From positions 15,887 to 22,330 of the forward strand of contig DOWL01000150.1 in NCBI GenBank assembly GCA_003519585.1: a DNA stretch of 6,444 nucleotides, read 5' to 3'. Source of the DNA: Nocardioides sp. (GTDB lineage Bacteria > Actinomycetota > Actinomycetes > Propionibacteriales > Nocardioidaceae). Below the pieces are notes generated by a model. The model had not been told where the DNA came from and did no database searches. It saw only the letters and a program-made list of their open reading frames with translations. The translations under genes and the position numbers were made by a program. Shown in pieces: positions 5,316 through 6,444 of the stretch. Position 1 is the first letter of the stretch; every line of letters begins with the position of its first letter.

Positions 5316-6241
5316 TGATCCGCCCGCTCCCGGAGCCAGTTGATCGGGTCGCCCACGTCGACCTCGACCCCGAGCGTGCGCAGCAGCTGGCGGGCGAGCT
5401 GCCGACGGTGGATCGAGAACGTGAGCACGTGCGCGACGACGCTGCTGAGGACGAAGCTCTCCGGCGGATCGCACAACGCGTCGATGAGCCGGTCGTCCCA
5501 GGCGCCTCGGCGGTCGATGTCGCGCACCGCCGCCAGCCAACGGGCTGCCGCGTCGTCGTGTCGCTCAATGAGCGTGCCTACGTCGTTCGCACGGTCGGGC
5601 GGGAAGTCGGTGCCGTCGATCGCGGCCAGCCAGACCTCCTTGGTGAAGACCAGGTGGGTGAGCACGTCGGCCACCGACTCGTCGAGGCCGTCGAAGCCGA
5701 GGACGTCGTTGTCCGGCAGGAGTCTTCGCCGGTAGTCGTCGTCACTCAGCTGCTTGGCCAGGTCCAGCAGGGCTCGGGTGTCGTCGAGGTCGTGGGCGAC
5801 CAGCTGCTCGGTGAGCGGGTTCATCGACTGCTCCTGGGCGTGTACCCACAGCGAGGTGGGTGGGTGGAAGTGGATGCCGTTGGGGGCGGGTAGCCAGTGG
5901 CTCCCGGCGGGGTGCTCCGCGTTGCGCACCGTGCTCGGCGGATGGCCGTACGCGCGGGCGAACGCGCGGCTGAAACCCTCGACGGACTCATACCCCGCCG
6001 CGAACGCCGCGTCGGTGACCGTCGTACCGCGACGCAGCTGCCACGCCGCGCGCTCCAACATCACCCGTCGCCGCATCGCCACCGGTGGCTCCCCGGCGTC
6101 GCGGCTCAGCCGGCGGCTGAAGTGGTACGGCGAGGAATGCGCGCCGCCGGCCATGTCGTCGAGGCTGTGGTGCTCCTCGGCGAGCACCGCGTCGAGCAAC
6201 TCGCGGAGCCGGTCGCGCCCGGCCGGCCACTGCTCGCTCAC
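5312..6241 (-). CDS. AraC-type HTH fused to a DinB-like domain
   Basis: The 309-residue protein starts with an AraC/XylS DNA-binding domain (about 10-108). The first helix-turn-helix includes SLDDMAGGAHSSPYHFSRRL (26-45). The second has the classical TVTDAAFAAGYESVEGFSRAF signature (74-94) followed by GHPPSTVR (99-106). A linker rich in Trp/Pro/His (about 110-138) leads to a DinB-like four-helix domain (about 140-309) with His150, His196, His271 and His278 as possible metal ligands. The C-terminal HVLTFSIHRRQ lacks the usual second His of the H-x3-H pattern, so metal binding is not assured. The HTH is at the N terminus with no sensor before it, so the DinB part may sense a ligand or act as an enzyme. 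Start is GTG at 6241 with AGGTGAG 9 bases upstream (6257-6251), 18 bp after miaA. The stop overlaps the next start by 4 bp. A local regulator role is inferred. Confidence 0.85.
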   Translation of the reverse strand: MSEQWPAGRDRLRELLDAVLAEEHHSLDDMAGGAHSSPYHFSRRLSRDAGEPPVAMRRRVMLERAAWQLRRGTTVTDAAFAAGYESVEGFSRAFARAYGHPPSTVRNAEHPAGSHWLPAPNGIHFHPPTSLWVHAQEQSMNPLTEQLVAHDLDDTRALLDLAKQLSDDDYRRRLLPDNDVLGFDGLDESVADVLTHLVFTKEVWLAAIDGTDFPPDRANDVGTLIERHDDAAARWLAAVRDIDRRGAWDDRLIDALCDPPESFVLSSVVAHVLTFSIHRRQLARQLLRTLGVEVDVGDPINWLRERADQ

Positions 6242-6259
6242 GTGCCTAGTCTCACCTGC

Positions 6260-6444
6260 TCACTGCCCGGTCCGCCCGACCGTTCTTGCGCTCATGCTGC
6301 CCACAACCTCGACCGCCTTCTCGACGAGCTGCGGGTCGTCGTACCGGAGCCAGACGATGCGTGGGTCCTTGCGGAACCACGAGTCCTGGCGGCGCGCGAA
6401 GCGGCGGGTGGCGACGGTCGTCTGCTCGATGGCCTCGGCGAGGG
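6260..6444 (-). CDS. miaA: tRNA dimethylallyltransferase, C-terminal part (cut by window edge)
   Basis: Sixty codons and a TGA stop (6262-6260) are present; the N-terminal part, with the P-loop and DMAPP site, lies beyond the right edge. The segment [20 protein letters not shown] followed by RKDPRIVWL is the conserved C-terminal region of MiaA, which places the isopentenyl group on A37 of tRNAs reading codons that begin with U. The tail after this (about 25 residues) is not conserved and ends in RTVGRTGQ. The gene reads into the AraC-DinB gene after only 18 bp, which already contains that gene's ribosome-binding site, so cotranscription is likely. Confidence 0.93.
   Translation of the reverse strand, partial: LAEAIEQTTVATRRFARRQDSWFRKDPRIVWLRYDDPQLVEKAVEVVGSMSARTVGRTGQ

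Noticed and set aside
4758..5540. Longer start for the RibD-like gene at 5540
   Set aside because: The added N terminus is shadow sequence of the AraC-DinB gene; the family start MKTVFYTAMTLDG begins at 5315 in an ATGA overlap.
4554..5893. Plus-strand frames of 254 and 192 residues opposite the RibD-like and AraC-DinB genes
   Set aside because: Same antisense pattern; no hydrophobic pattern or family signature.

Overview
The window is high-GC DNA with compact, overlapping genes, frequent GTG starts and strong G/C preference at third codon positions. This points to an actinobacterium. The presence of miaA and dapF on one strand a few kilobases apart, together with a type II 3-hydroxyacyl-CoA dehydrogenase, would suit Nocardioides or a relative, but the genus is an inference.

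Layout, read in the direction of transcription of the main (minus) strand from the right end: the last 60 codons of miaA (tRNA dimethylallyltransferase, 6444-6260); an AraC-type HTH fused to a DinB-like domain (6241-5312); a RibD/dihydrofolate-reductase-like protein (5315-4758) that overlaps it by 4 bp; a secreted gamma-glutamyltransferase (4727-2850); a PPOX-type FMN flavoprotein of the MSMEG_1061/DR_2398 type (2809-2162); and dapF (2162-1341), whose start overlaps the flavoprotein stop by one base (TGATG). All gaps in this run are 40 bp or less, so miaA through dapF may be one transcription unit, though the 40 bp before the flavoprotein gene could hold an internal promoter. Left of dapF, a plus-strand gene for a four-helix membrane protein of unknown function (878-1372) runs into the dapF 3' end and overlaps it by 32 bp. 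It is divergent, across 43 bp, from a minus-strand type II 3-hydroxyacyl-CoA dehydrogenase (834-58). That gene ends at an excellent stem-loop (57-30), followed by a second inverted repeat (24-1).

Functionally the genes are mixed: tRNA modification (MiaA), lysine/peptidoglycan precursor synthesis (DapF), extracytoplasmic gamma-glutamyl peptide processing (Ggt), two uncharacterised redox-type enzymes (RibD-like and PPOX), a possible local regulator (AraC-DinB) and fatty-acid or branched-chain acyl-CoA oxidation (the dehydrogenase). The miaA-dapF neighbourhood is a known actinobacterial arrangement; here four genes lie between the two. I see no mobile element, CRISPR array, tRNA or rRNA, and no clear evidence of an entirely new system. 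The points most worth checking are the active-site variation of the Ggt, the AraC-DinB/RibD-like coupled pair, the paired and mutually exclusive inverted repeats at the left end, and the dyad over the dehydrogenase start codon. No stretch longer than 300 bases lacks a gene.
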